Origin: Simmondsia chinensis
Taxonomy: Eukaryota; Streptophyta; Magnoliopsida; Caryophyllales; Simmondsiaceae
NCBI GenBank assembly: GCA_018398585.1
Contig: JAGTTD010000009.1
Location: 15,629,193-15,693,192, forward strand
Length of the DNA: 64,000 bases
Reading direction: 5' to 3'
Every line of letters starts with the position of its first letter. The first letter of the stretch is position 1. The position numbers and the translations under genes are program-made. Positions 44,700 through 57,244 of the stretch are shown piece after piece. The notes beneath the pieces are model-generated. The model made no database searches. It was not told the DNA's origin and worked only from the letters and a program-made list of their open reading frames with translations.

Positions 44700-45660
44700 C
44701 GGTGTGCCCTTCCTCTCTACCCGAGCTCGTCCTCCTTATTTGCCAATCATGCTGCATCATCCTCTCCGGCCTGGAGAGAATTTGCCATTGAATTCGTTAA
44801 AGGTTCATCTGGGTCATTATCGCCAAAGTAAAGAATGAGGCGCTTGACATTGAAGACGTCTGAAGTCCTCATTCAACCTGATAGATGCAGGCGATATGCA
44901 TTATCATTGCCTTTCTCAATGACACACAATGGTCCAATCTTTCGTGCTTTAACTTGCTGTACTCCACTGCCGGAAGCCGCTCTCCTATCAAAATTGCCCA
45001 TACCTTGATCCCCAACTTGAAGTTTCACTACTCGATGTCACTTGTCACTCGCCATCTTGTACTTGGGACTTGCCTCTAGCAACCATGCTGAAGTGTACTC
45101 ATCTATTTTTTGAAGGTTGGAGATGAAGTCATTTGCCTTTCCATGTGGGTGGATAGGATCTGGAATCGGTGCAAGGTCTATTCTGGAATCGGTGCAAGGT
45201 CTATTGGTGAACGAGGGACAATGTTCTAGATGATCTATAATGGTGGAAACCCCGTGCTTCGATTTACAAAGCGATTATAGGTGAATTTGGCCTGATACAA
45301 ATCTAATCCCAACCCCTAATATTCAATAAGACACCAGAGAAGGTTCCATAAAGACCTATTCGTTACTTCCATCAGCGGGTGATGAATAGTGCTAAAGGCG
45401 AGAGAGGTGTTCGCTATCTTCCACAACGTCTTCCAGAAATGATTCACAAAATGTACGTCCCTATCCGACACAATGCTGGCGGGAAACATGTGAAATCTAT
45501 AGATCTCCCGGAAATACAACTGTGCCACATATACAACATCGGCAGCTTTCTTGCACCCTGGGAAATGCTACATCTTGGAGAATTGATGCACAACCACGAA
45601 GATCGAGTCGACTCCCATTTGTGTTTTTTGGAAATCCTAGTACGAAGTCCACACTGATGT
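44700..45660 (-). pseudogene. gypsy 1 integrase
   Basis: On minus the integrase core shows FREIYRFHMFPASIVSDRDV and HFWKTLWKIANTSLAFST (45316-45528), including a catalytic Asp in SDRD. The C-terminal region reads GPLCVIEKGNDNAYRLHLSG and RTSDVFNVKRLILYFG (44760-44940), typical of plant chromovirus-like Ty3/gypsy elements. Stops and frameshifts occur throughout. Confidence 0.72.
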
Positions 45661-46791
45661 CTGCCTATGGTTGACTAGGAATCAGTAGTGGTAGAAACAA
45701 ACTGGCATTAGTCATTGCACTCTTCAAAACCTGGTAGATCCGGCACCTCATAACAAACCTTTCAATCTCTCTCCTCATCGTTGGCTAATAACACATACCA
45801 TTCACCAGCTGGAGCATCTTGTGTTGCCCCATATGCCCCTCGTTATACTTCTCTTGGATCATCTTAAGACGCAAACTGGAAGTTGGGATGCACAACTAAT
45901 TCCCCTTGAAGAGAAATCCCTCGTGGATGGAGTATCCTGGTGTTATGCTTGACTTCGATTCCCAACAAATGTCTCCGAAGGTGGTATCATCCTAGTAATG
46001 TTCTTATCAAAACCGAGTATCACAGCTCAATTGTCAGTCAAGATCAATGTATACCTGCTTAGGCGTCAACAACCCCATTCAATGCCCTAGACTTATGCCT
46101 GATTATGAAATGAAAGAGTTGAATGTTAACTCGCCCACTTTGCATGTCGATTAGAGAGCTTATCTTAGCTATTGATGTCTTTCAATGCAACATTGTCCAA
46201 GTATAAGATGAACTCCTTATTGGCGAGATATGATTTCCAATGCCTCAAAGCTCTCACTGGCATAGAACTCGATATCATAAGTTGAATAATTCAACTAACT
46301 TCCGTCAAGCATCTCACTGAAATACGCAATTGGATGCCCTTCTTGACTAAGTACCGCGCCAACGCCAACCTTGGAGGCATTGGTGTGTAATTTGAACATC
46401 TTCTGGAAATCTAGTAGAGCTAATACCGGAGCAGTGGTCAACCTTCTCTTCACCTCTTCGAAGGTGTCAGATGCCCCTGGCATCCAATTGAAACCACTTC
46501 CACTCTTGCAGTTCGTAATTGGCACCATGATAGAGATAAAAGCTGGTACAGACCTCTGATAAAAAGATGCAAGACCATGGAAGCTACGTACCTCAGATAC
46601 TGACTTCAGTTGGGACAAATCCTAAATTTCTTCTATCTTGCCTTTGTTTGCCATAATCCTGTCCTTGGATACTACAAAGCCAAGGAATTTTACCCTGTCT
46701 TTTACGAAATCACACTTCTTCGAGGTGGCAATAGATGTTGGTTCCTTAGTGTTGGTATAAAGATAAGCTGCACGAAAATCAAGAAGCCCAT
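45661..46791 (-). pseudogene. gypsy 1 RNase H and RT C-terminus
   Basis: The RT thumb and connection (KCDFVKDRVKFLGFVVSKDR, about 46640-46720) lead into SEVRSFHGLASFYQRSVPAF and RNase H (FKLHTNASKVGVGAVLSQEG HPIAYFSEMLDG, 46295-46618), where the first catalytic Asp reads Asn. The 45.7-46.3 kb part is frameshifted. The RT N-terminus, protease and gag are missing because the Tat element LTR begins at 46792. Lineage (CRM/Galadriel-like) is tentative. Confidence 0.72.
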
Positions 46792-47337
46792 TGTGGCAGG
46801 ACAAACGGCACTAACCACAGCAGCAGCCAATCAATGCCGGCAGCAAGCAGCCTGCAGTAAGCTAACAGTACCGAAATGAGCACCCCACCGGAAATCGCCT
46901 ACATGACCTCTCATCCGCGGTCCGCGAACCACGGTACCCAGCACCTACCGACCTGTTATACGGCCACGCCACCAACCGGTATCGAGGCCACCTGTAATGC
47001 CTGACCCACCCTATAGGGTACCAAGGACCGCTGAGAAAGTCTCCATACAGGGAAAAGCTAAGCTTATCCATGATTTCCTATCAAACCTACCGAAAGCAAA
47101 AGTCAAAGCCTATCCCTAAACTCTTATAAATATAGGGTCACGCCCCTTCAAAAAGGGCAACGAAGAGAGAGAAATAAAAAAACAAGAAAGAAGAAAAGAA
47201 AAGAGGAGGAAAGAACACAAGGGCTTTGAGCGCGGTCCTTCCTTCACGAACCCACCCAACAAATTCGTCTAGTCTTGTTTAAGGCAAGTTGAGAAAGGCC
47301 CACCAACCTAGGCGACCTACTCAATTTATTGTTAAAC
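46792..47337 (+). repeat. 5' LTR of gypsy 2 (Tat)
   Basis: About 546 bp from TGTGGCAGGACAAACGGC to GTTAAACA. A TATA box TATAAATA is at 47125-47132. It sits inside the RT region of gypsy 1, so it inserted later than that element. The exact left edge is inferred from the break in gypsy 1 coding and a TG start. Confidence 0.65.
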
Positions 47338-47360
47338 AAGTGGAGCCGTCTTTGGGAAAG
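47338..47360 (+). promoter_or_regulatory. gypsy 2 primer-binding site
   Basis: GTGGAGCCGTCTTTGGGAA is a slightly diverged form of the TGGCGCCGTCTGTGGGAA site typical of Tat/Athila elements, directly after the LTR end. Confidence 0.7.
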
Positions 47361-47377
47361 GAAAAAACCTTTCCTCT

Positions 47378-48300
47378 ATGATAAACTCCAGCAAATGTAC
47401 CAACCCTTCGGTAGGGCCAAAAAATTCTAAACACATCACCAGGGCTCAATTTGAGAAATTTCAACAACAAATTGAACAGATCCTCTCATGGATTCCGGAT
47501 GACATTACTAATGGAGCCAACTTTGCAGGAAAAACCTCAGATCTCAACCAGTTTGTAGCGAGTCATACGAAATTCCAACCCACATGGTCACGAGCTTCAG
47601 ATGAAATTATTGAATCAACGGCCAGTGCTTACTGTGGCCCTACACAGAGTGATAATTAAAATGGTGGAATACATGAAAGGCCGAGTATGATTTCCCAAGT
47701 ACCTGGCACACATTCAACTTTTACCATCAGGATTCTTATGGCCCCAGTAAGGAAGGTGAAGCTCCCAAATATCGAATTATTAACGGGACCCAAGATCGGG
47801 AGGATTGTCTAACAGGTTTTATGGCACGGATGTATCTACAAGATATGGGTGAGGACGTGTGGTGCAAGTGCTTTCCAACTACTTTGCAAGGAGTGGCCCA
47901 AAGCTGGTTTGTGCCACTCCCAAGCTCATCCATTGATAGCTTTACTAAACTGTCAGAAAAGTTTGTTCGTCATTTTGTCAACAACAAGAGGAGAAAGAAA
48001 ACTGCCGCGCATCTGCTTAAGTTACAACAGCACGAACATGAGTCATTGAGAGGCTATGTGCACCAGTTTACCTGCACCATGGTTGACATTGCTAACATTA
48101 CCGATGAGACAGCCATCACTGCATTTATCAACGTACTGCAGAACTCAAGTTTCAAATTTGCCCTTGCCAAAGGGAAAATATCTACAATTGATGAACTATG
48201 GCACAAGGCCAATAAGTAAATCTCTGCTGAGGACGTAATACGATCCATACTAAAGCAAGGTGATATCCATCTGGACAACCCCTTGGGTCCAAAATAAGAC
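47378..48300 (+). pseudogene. gypsy 2 gag
   Basis: It starts at an ATG (INSSKCTNPSVGPKNSKHIT). The capsid domain follows at 47750-48217: ARMYLQDMGEDVWCKCFPTT, LQGVAQSWFVPLPSSSIDSF and FVRHFVNNKRRKKTAAHLLK, matching the plant retrotransposon gag domain. Frame changes lie near 47657 and a stop at 48218-48220. Gag forms the particle that packages the RNA. Confidence 0.78.
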
Positions 48301-48305
48301 CTAAA

Positions 48306-49148
48306 GTGACCGTGGAGAAATATGTATCCAACCACGAGACACGTGCGAAACTCACCTCCCCAGCAAGGAGCCCCCGGCCTCTTATGGAAGTCAAGAAGAA
48401 GACCGTGCAAAGGAAACTTCAGGAAGCCCCATCACGCACCAAGGATGGTAAGGCAAGGTGGTGCCAGTATCACCAAGTGCCTGGTCATGATACTGTTCAA
48501 CGTCGGGCCCTGGAATTCCAAATGGAAGAAGCCAAACGTGCGGGGCAGTGGGGAGCATATGTTGATTTGAAAAAGCTTAAGACTAGAAAAGGGAGAGAGA
48601 ACGACGAGCACGCTAAGGACTCAGGAGACCCAGTACCGAAGGTGATTGCCACCATCATGCATGGGGATCGGCATTCCCAAGCTCGTCAGCATACTTTTGT
48701 AACAACAAAAGAATCAGCATTGCCCTCGTTGTCAACTGGAGAACAGATGGATATACGCTTCACTGTAGAAGATGCTAAAGCGATCGTCATGCCCCACGAG
48801 GATCCGCTAGTAATAACCACTGAAATCCAAGGCTATACGGTGCATCGAATATTGGTTGATCAAGGGAGCTCGGTTGACATACTCTTATGTGGGTGTTATG
48901 ATAGAATGGAGCTCCCGTTAACAACGCTTATGCCAGTCCCGTACCCAGTGGTGGGATTTTCAGGAAGCCCCATATCTCCACAGGGGAAGTTCGCATTAGC
49001 TATGGTTTTTGGAGATAGGCAGAAGCGGCGGGCCATGAAGGTGGACTACTTGCTGGTAGACATCCCCTCCGCATACAATGTGATTTTAGGCAGACCCATG
49101 TTAAACCGACTCCAAGCTATTGTTTCTATATATCACCTGACTACGTAA
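48306..49148 (+). pseudogene. gypsy 2 nucleocapsid and protease
   Basis: A 280-codon open stretch includes a knuckle-like WCQYHQVPGHDTVQRRALEF, in which the last zinc-binding Cys is Arg. An aspartic protease region follows, HRILVDQGSSVDILLCGCYD, where the D-T/S-G motif is D-Q-G. The end AYNVILGRPMLNRLQAIVS is characteristic of Tat-type proteases. It is the best-preserved part of the element. Confidence 0.8.
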
Positions 49149-50170
49149 TTTTAGGCAGATGGCGGCGAGGTTATGTTTGTTAGGGGAAGCCAAGGTCTCA
49201 CTAGAGAATGTTGTCAGGCATTCCTTGGACCAACTATCTTGACGGCAAGGCCCACACATTTCCCGGCGTTAATTTCGTCGGGGCAGAACGTGACCAGTGA
49301 ATCCTCTCCTCCATTGTTAGAAAAGTATGAACTTGCAGCAGGACGACAAGTAAGCCTGGGCACGGGATTAACCCCTAGTTTGAGGCCAAAAATTGGGGAG
49401 CTGTTAATGCAGTACCATGACGTCCTCGCTTTTGCCAACGAAGAGATGTCTGGGATATCACTAGAAATAATCACCCATCATCTTAATGTGCGGGCAGACA
49501 GGACACCCGTCCAACAGAAGAGGCTTAGATTCTGCACTGAGAGAAATGAGGCGATAAAATTGAAATAAAATGGCCGATGTATTTATTAGGGAAGTCCTAT
49601 ACCCATAATTGCTAGCTAATGTAGTTCAAGTGAAGAAACCTAATGGAAGCTGGCAAATGTGCATATGACTTCACGGACCTTGATGTGGCATGCCCAAAAG
49701 ACACATATCCACTACCTAAAATTGAGAGGCTAATAGATTCTACAGCAGGTTTGAGCTGTTTAGCTTTATGGACGCGTTCTCAGGATACCACCAAATACGC
49801 ATGCATCCCCACGATGAGGAGAAGATGTCTTTCATAATGGTAGAGGGGACATACTATTACAGGGTTATGTTGTTCGGCCTTAAGAATGCTGGGGCGACTT
49901 GTCAGAGGCTCGTGAATAAAGTCTTTTCTCCTCAGATTGGTCGAAATGTGGAGGTGTATGTAGATGACATGATAGTAACATTTCAAAAAAAGAAAGAACA
50001 CACCAAGGATCTAAAAGAGACTTTGGAAGCTCCTAGAAAATATCAAATGAAGCTGAACTCCGAGAAATGCTCATTCGGGGTATCGGAAGGGAAGTTCTTA
50101 AGGTTCATTATAAGTTCACGAGGAAATGAGGCAAACCCTAGGAAAGTACGTGCTATTCTGCACATGGGAT
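49149..50170 (+). pseudogene. gypsy 2 reverse transcriptase (5' part)
   Basis: The linker and RT N-terminus are seen at 49173-49568 (GLTPSLRPKIGELLMQYHDV), then MDAFSGYHQIRMHPHDEEK and the catalytic block VEVYVDDMIVTF with YVDD intact (about 49950). The palm ends NSEKCSFGVSEGKFLRFIIS. Frame breaks at about 49570 and 49760. At 50166 coding is broken by the Athila-like insertion and resumes after 57244. Confidence 0.82.
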
Positions 50171-51905
50171 TGATAAGTCTAATTTAGTATATAATTATTT
50201 TTAACCGTTTGACATCAAATTTTTACCTATTTCGCTCTTTTTTGCTCATATTGCCATTTTCTTGCAAAAACACTTATTTTATGCTAAATATTGCTAGGTT
50301 TTATCATCAAAATCAATATTTGGATGCAAGATACATCAAACTACGAGCTAAATCTGAAGTTCATGCATAATTCAATTCAACTTGTGAAAATGGGTAGCAA
50401 AATGCACAAATCAAGAGCAAGTATTGATTAAACAATACATTAACATGCACAAGTTGATGTAAACTCTGAATTTAGGTGGTTCTAAGCTCAAAAATCTGAA
50501 GAAAAACAGCAAGAACAACAACAATACAGAGAATAAAAACCAACCTGCATAATTCACTTCAACTTGCAATTTTGGGTGGAAAAATGGACGAATCACGTGA
50601 AAGAACCACGTGTACACTCCAATAACATGTTCAAGTTGATGTTAATACTAATTTTGAGAGGCCAAATATGGAAAAAAATTGAAGAAAAACAGCAAAGAAT
50701 AGAAGTTGCAGAAAAAGAACACAAGCCTGCACAATTCACTTCAGTTTTGGGCGGCAAAATGAACAAATCAAAAGCAAGGATGACGTAAAAAATTCATTAA
50801 CATGTCCAGAATAATGTCAAGACTGATTTTGGGTGGTGCAAAGCAAGAAAAAATTTAAAAAATCAGCAACTTGAGGAAATCTGTAGAACTGGGTGGCAGG
50901 GAGCATAATGGAGGTGCAATGAGCTTTAAGCTTGCAATTTTTTATATTTTTTTAATTCCAACCTTATGTAGTATAAATATAGATTCTTAGGAGGTGTTTT
51001 AGCATCATTCAATCCAGAAAAATCAAATACAAAGGAGAGAAATAAGGAAGAAAACCGTAGGAAGAAAGAAGGAGGAGAAAAGAAGAAGTTTGGTATGAAA
51101 TTTTGCATTTTTAAGTTCTTTTCTATCATTTTTTTCATTAAGTTCATGAATTTTGTATTAAATATGTCTTATATTAAGTTTATCATGAACTAATTTTGTT
51201 ATTTCAAGACTACGATGTAGCCTCAGTTGTAATATACACTCATATCTAATTCAACGTATTCAATGTTTTGTTATTGCGTTGTTGAAGTGTTTATGATTGT
51301 TCTTCATGAGTTTTAAATGCTTGATCACCATTTAAGGAAAATTCATAATGAATCTGAGAGGAGATTTATGATAATTGCTAAGGTGATAAGCACCACAAAT
51401 TGAGCAAATGCTCGAGAGAAATTAATACGATTTGTGTGGTTTTTAAGTAAAAATCATAGAGCTTTAAAAACTCTTTTCTTATTTAAATTCATGCACAAGA
51501 GTGATGGGTTAATACATAAAAAAAGCATGCTAAATGTTGCTCGAGAGAGAATATTTAGTAAATTAGGATTTTCAACCATCTACATGTAATAACAACTTGA
51601 ATAACGAGAATAGAAAGGCGTATTGATGCAACTAGGTGAAATCGGATGCCTTGGATTTTATTAAATCATAAAAACCACAAAAAATAAGTAAACTTGAGAT
51701 AAAATTCAGTAAACAAATTTTGTTTGCTTTTATTTTATTTTATTTCATATCAATATCTCAATTTTTCGGTTTTTTCAAATAGCATCAAAGCTACTAATTT
51801 TGGTACTTACTAAATAACAATCCTAGTGGGAATGATACTCTACTCATTTCTATATTACTTGATACGGCCAGTGCACTTGCTAAAACATACGCAAAGTGAG
51901 CATCA
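50171..51905 (+). repeat. 5' LTR of Athila-like element
   Basis: It contains about three degenerate tandem repeats of roughly 170-200 bp in 50340-50880. Each carries AATTCA(A/C)TTCAACTTGCAA, a GGGTGGCAAAATG-like core and CTGAAGAAAAACAGCAA. A TATA-like AGTATAAATATAG is at about 50971. It ends GAGCATCA before the primer site. Confidence 0.85.
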
Positions 51906-51930
51906 AGTTTTTGGCGCCGTTGCCGGGGAT
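51906..51930 (+). promoter_or_regulatory. primer-binding site of Athila-like element
   Basis: AGTTTTTGGCGCCGTTGCCG, directly after the LTR; the Athila-type signature that pairs with a host tRNA. Confidence 0.8.
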
Positions 51931-52563
51931 TGTCTGTATTTGAGTGATATTGATACCAACTAGTTTTGGTGCTAATTAGAAATTGTTAATAATTTGTAAA
52001 TTTTTTTAAATTTGAAATATAAATCTCTTTTCATTCATTTATGTTATTTGTAAAGATAATTTTTAAAAATAAATAAATTCGTGTACACCCCCCAAAAAAA
52101 TTGTTAGTATTGTGTTATTTTGTTATTTTTCTTATATTTTGTCTATATTTTCATTTTTATTTTGCTTATAAGTTCACTTTGTTAAGGTTTTAAGAAGTTA
52201 AATTTGATATTTTAAAGTTTTTGAAAACATTAGGGTTACTACCCCCCCCCCCCCCCCCCCCCAATTTTTTTTTTTTTTAAATTTGTGTTTTCTTAACTTT
52301 TATTTTAGATTATTGTATTTTTAGATTTTCTGATTAATTTTAACTTTATTTTGATCTTTTTTAGTCATCTAGATAGGTTTTTCAAAGTCAGGTTTGTTAT
52401 CCTAAAGTTTTTCAAAACCTTTAGCATTGCTAATACCCCTTTCTTAAAACTTGGTTTTCAAGGGTTGTTGTTGTCTTAATCTTTCTCACTAATTTTATTA
52501 TTTTTTCCCTCTAACATTTAAGCTTATTTATTTATTTTTTTAATTATTTATTCATAAAAAAAA
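51931..52563 (+). other. untranslated leader of Athila-like element, with poly-C tract
   Basis: T-rich leader with a 20-C run at 52243-52262 followed by T15 (52265-52279). No coding. Confidence 0.6.
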
Positions 52564-53496
52564 GTGTTAAAATTGATGGCTTGCTACAACTTTATAAGAC
52601 CTCAATACCAGGCTGTGTTTAATGCATTATCTGCTCAACTTTCACTAATTCAAGACATGATTACTGCTAATACTCCTAGATGTGAATTTCTTGCGGGTAA
52701 CCATGCTAGTATGGAATGTCAAATGGGTAATAGCTTTTCTTCATTAGGTTTTGAGCAATATAACTTTATGAGACCTCAATATCAAGCTATACCGAGAAGA
52801 AAATTGAGCATTCACGAAATTAGAGCATTATCTGCCCAACTTTCACTAATTCTAGAACAATTAAATGACATAATTGCTGCTAGTACTCCTAGATGTGAAT
52901 TTTGGGCAGATAACCATGCTAGTACAGAATGTCAATTAGGTAATAGCTTTTTCTCATGGGGTTTTGAACAAGGTAATTACATGTCAAATTTTAACCAACC
53001 CCAGTACAGTCTCTACTCAAGCACTTATAGTTAAGAATGGACTGATCCTTCTTGGAATCATCAGGAAGCATCTTGGTCACCCACTTATCCATCTCAAGTA
53101 AAGAACAATGACTTAGAAAAGTCATTTACAGAATTCATGGAAACTGTGAGTGACCTAAAAAGCCAAAGAACCTCCATCCAAAATCCTAAACCTCAAGTAG
53201 GGGCTGCAATAGAGGAACAGTCGGAGAAGTTTGAAGAATCCCTGCCCACCAATACCATCACCATTCTAGGGGAACAAACTAATGCCATAGCATTGAGGGA
53301 TAAAGACACATTAAAAGAACCACCTAAATGTGACATAATCTCCTCAATTGACTCATCGCCACCAAGGACCAAACCTATCTTTACCGACCCACCACCACCG
53401 GTCATTGAAATAGAATGTCAAGCTTATTTGACATGGTCAGAGATTTTCAAAACTATGGATGCCTTGGAGAGGAATTGTAGAAAAGATCTGAAATGA
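52564..53496 (+). pseudogene. Athila-like gag remnant with internal duplication
   Basis: An open stretch at 52564-53034 contains two copies of the motif PQYQA...LSAQLSLI...TPRCEF...NHAS.EC (about residues 12-62 and 74-128). These resemble the Athila gag zinc region, but with Leu/Trp where the second Cys should be (CEFL, CEFW). Then QPQYSLYSSTYS and a stop. A second open stretch, 53137-53496, is Pro/Thr/Glu-rich with QTNAIALRDKDTLKEPP, matching the tail of Athila gag. No protease follows. Confidence 0.7.
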
Positions 53497-54747
53497 AAAT
53501 CCAGGTGGCAAATTAGGCTAAAGGATCTCAAGAATAGAGAAGCCGGAGGTTGTCATGTAAAGAAGGGAACAAGGAAGATCCATGGAAGAAAATGGTCATT
53601 GCGGGTGGATGGTGGAAACTCTATTCTCCTTCAATACACGGGATAGATCCACTCAAAGAGTCGAGCCAATGACTATAACCAAAATCGCTTCATGGAAGGC
53701 AACCCAAGTGCCCTTTTTCTTACTTCTTTTATTTTAGTTTCCTTTTATTTTTATTATTTTCTCATGTTTCTATACATTTTTGTTCAAACAGGTATTTTGA
53801 AACAAGTTTGGGGGTAACCGGATCAAAACGTTCGCCATCAAATGAACAATCCTTAAACCTAGGAAGTATCTCTCACCTACTGCTTCGTCCCTTGTATTTC
53901 TTTTAACATTGAGGACAATGTTAACTTTAATTTTGGGGGCGGGAGAGACAAATTTATAAAATTTTGAAACAAATTTTTTTTTCGAAAAGTTTCCCTATTT
54001 TATGTTTTTAGAGTCGGCTTTAGTGCCTCCCAGAGTTTGGAGCGTTTGTATGGGGATGAAAATAGTGTCGGCCAACAAAACAATTGTCTGTTTTTTATAG
54101 TTTTAATCACTAGTCTTTTAAAAATTTCATAAACAAAAAAAGAGAGAGTAAGTACTATCATCATACTTTTTAGGTAATTTCTCTACTCTCTTTAGCTCGT
54201 TTACTTTAATTAGATTTGAATAACCTGATAATCAATTGTTTTTGTGTTCTAACTACAAAACACAATCTAATCTAAGGCACTATCTTGATAAAACCATGGT
54301 ATTTGACTTCACTAGTTAGTATGGCTGTTTTACTTTTCTTTCTGATTACAAAATGCTCAAATTTGAATAAATTGCATTAATATTATCATTTTTATAATAG
54401 ATTTTGAAGATTTATGACTAAGTCTAAATAAAAGAAAAACATAATAAAAATAGAGGGAGAGAACCACTAAGCACCGCTATCTTGTTAAAAACATCTATCA
54501 TTTGGATATGTGCTACGGTGTGATGGTTTTGTGCCTTGGTACCTCGAGCAAGTAGATCCGTAGGAGTGTTTCAACACCTTGTACCCTGGGCCAACTGGAA
54601 CAGGAGTTTCCACATTGAAAGCTCGCTACAAGGGGTACTTAAAAAGTTAGCAAAAAAAAAAAAAAAAAAAAAAAAATATTGGGGGAGGAAATCATCTCTA
54701 GCATCTCTATCCCATTTATAAACATTTTAAGATATGTGCTACCCATT
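53497..54747 (+). other. Athila-like 3' non-coding region
   Basis: It contains the internal polypurine-like ATTTTGGGGGCGGGAGAG at 53931-53948 and a poly-A run at 54652-54675. No coding was recognised. Confidence 0.55.
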
Positions 54748-55022
54748 ATGAGGACGTCTCAGTGGTGGCTTCTCTTACTTATGGGTCATCGCCCAGGATT
54801 TGGAGCTTGATTCTCACTGAAGATATACTCGGGAAGTCATAATGAAGGCATCTCAGTGGTGGCTTCTCTTACTTATGGGTCATCGCCCAGGAGTCGGAGC
54901 TTGATTCTCACTGGAGAAATACTCACACTGTAATATTGGGGATGTCTCAGTGGTCGCTTCTCTTACTTATGGGTCATCACCTAGGAGTCGGAGCTTGATT
55001 CTCACTGAAGATATACTCATGA
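54748..55022 (+). repeat. three tandem ~94-bp repeats in Athila-like 3' region
   Basis: GTCTCAGTGGTGGCTTCTCT followed by TACTTATGGGTCATCGCCCA and GCTTGATTCTCACTG recurs starting near 54756, 54850 and 54944. The units differ by a few substitutions. Confidence 0.85.
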
Positions 55023-55428
55023 GCCGAGATTGACTTGAGTAATTAAATTCCTCAGATAAAAAAACGGAGAAAAAGAAAAAGACATTTATTGTGAATAATT
55101 TTAGTTTTGGGCATACTTGATAAGTCTTGTTATGAGTACTATTATTTTTGTTTTCTATTCGGTTTGAATATCTTGAAATTATAAAGAATAGATAAACTTA
55201 ATTTGCTTAGCTAACTTTTGAACTTGGTCACAAAAGTAATTGACAGATTTTTCCTTAGAAAAGATGGCTTTGCCTTTAGAACATTAAAATTTTGAGCTGT
55301 AGTCATTCTTTTCTAATAAGAGTACGCTTGCTTTAAATTATGGAAGAATTCGTAAAAAAACATGAGATCCTGCGCTTTAATGTTTAGCCTTGCTTGAGGA
55401 CGAGCAAGGTTTAAGTTTGGGGGCATTT

Positions 55429-57239
55429 TGATATGTCTAATTTAGTATATAATTATTTTTATCATTTTGATTTATTTTTGACCGTTTTACATCAAATTTT
55501 TATCGCTTTTGCTCAGTTTCGCTCTTTTTCGCTCATATTGCCATTTTCTTGTAAAAATACTTATTTTATGCTAAATATTGCTAGGTTTTATCATCAACAT
55601 CAATATTTGAGTGCAAGATACATAAAAAAAAAAAAAGCATAAAAAAAAGGCTAAATCAATCAAAATACTAGTTTTAGCAAGAAATCACCAAGTTCATGCA
55701 CAATTCAATTCAACTTGCAAATGGGTACCAAAATGCACAAATCAAAAGCAAAAATTGATTAAACAATACATTAAAATGTCCAAGTCGATGTTAACTCTAA
55801 ATTTAGGTGGTTCTAAGCTCAAAAATCTGAAGAAAAACAGCAAGTACAACAACAATGCAGAGAATGAAAACTGGCCTGTACAATTTACTTCAACTTGCAA
55901 TTTTGGGTGGCAAAATGGACGAATCAAGTGAGAGAACCTCATGTAAACTTCAATAACATGTTCAAGTTGATTTTAAGACTAATTTTGGGAGGCCAAATCT
56001 TGAAAAAAATTGAAGAAAAACAGCAAAGAATAGAAGTTGTAGAAAATGAACACAAGCCTGCACAATTCACTTCAACTTATAGTTTTGGGTGGAAAAATGA
56101 ACAAATCAAATGCAAAGATAACTTAAAAAATCATTAACATGTCCAAGATGATGTGAAGACTGATTTTGGGTGGTGCAAAGCAAGAAAAAATTAAAAAAAA
56201 ATCGACAACTTGTTGGAATCTTTAGAACTGGGTGGCTAGGAGCAGAATTGCGGTGCAATGAGCTTTAAGCTTGCAATTTTTTGTATTTTTTTTTTAATTC
56301 CAACCTTATTTACTATAAATAGGAATACTTAGGAGGTGTTTTAGCATCATTCAATCCAGAAAGATCAAATACAAAGCAGAGAAATAAGGTAGAAAATCGT
56401 AGGAAGAAAGAAGGAGGAGAAAAGAAGAAGTTTGGTCTAAAATATTGCATTTTCAAGTTCTTTTCTATCCTTCTCTTCATTAATTGTGTTAAATATGTCT
56501 TGTATTAAGTTTATCATGAACTAATTTTGTTATTCCAACGCTACGATGTAGCCTTAGTTGTAATATACGCTCATTTCTAATTCAATATATTCAATGTTTT
56601 GTTATTGCGTTATTGAAGTGTTTATCATTGTTCTTCATTAGTTTTAAATGCTTGGTCCCAATTAAGGCCTATAACAATTTATAATGAGTTCGAGAGGAGA
56701 TTTATGATGATTGCAAAGGTGATAAGCACCACAAATTCAGCAAATGTTCGAGAGAGATTAATGCAATTTGTGTGATTTTTAGGTGAAATTCATAGAGCTT
56801 TAAAAACTCTTTTCTTATTTAAATTCATGCACGAGAGCGATGGGCTAATACGTAAAAGAGCATGCTAAATGTTGTTTGAGCGAGAATGTTTAGTAAATTA
56901 GGATTTTCAACCATCGACACGTAATAACAACTTGAATAACGAGAATAGAAAGGCGTATTGATGCAATGAGGTGAAATCGGATGCCTTGAATTTTATTAAA
57001 TCATAAAACCAGCAAAAAATCAGTAAACTTTAGATAAAATTTAGTAAACAAATTTTGTTTGATTTTATTTTATTTTATTTCATATCAATATCTTAATTTT
57101 TCTGTTTTTCAAATAGAATCAAAGCTACTAATTTTGGTACTCACTCAATAACAATCCTTGTGGGAATGATACTCTTCTCATTTCTATATTACTTGATACG
57201 ACTAGTGCACTTGCTAACGCATACGCCAAGTAAGCATCA
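55429..57239 (+). repeat. 3' LTR of Athila-like element
   Basis: It pairs with 50171-51905 and differs by substitutions, an A tract (55625-55647) and small insertions. The polypurine tract AGTTTGGGGGCATT (55413-55426) precedes it. Confidence 0.85.
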
Positions 57240-57244
57240 GGGAT

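Larger units (their letters stand above)
50171..57239 (+). mobile_element. Athila-like non-autonomous LTR element inside gypsy 2
   Basis: 7,069 bp, flanked by the perfect 5-bp duplication GGGAT (50166-50170 and 57240-57244). LTRs of 1,735 and 1,811 bp begin TGATA and end CATCA. The primer site TTTTTGGCGCCGTTGCCGGG is typical of the Athila group, as is the polypurine end TTTAAGTTTGGGGGCATT before the 3' LTR. The 3.5 kb interior holds only a gag-like remnant and no pol, so it relied on a related element for its enzymes. Confidence 0.85.

Noticed and set aside
54520..54620. tRNA-like sequence in the Athila-like element
   Set aside because: Scattered tRNA-like words but no cloverleaf, no T-loop consensus and no CCA-side pairing.
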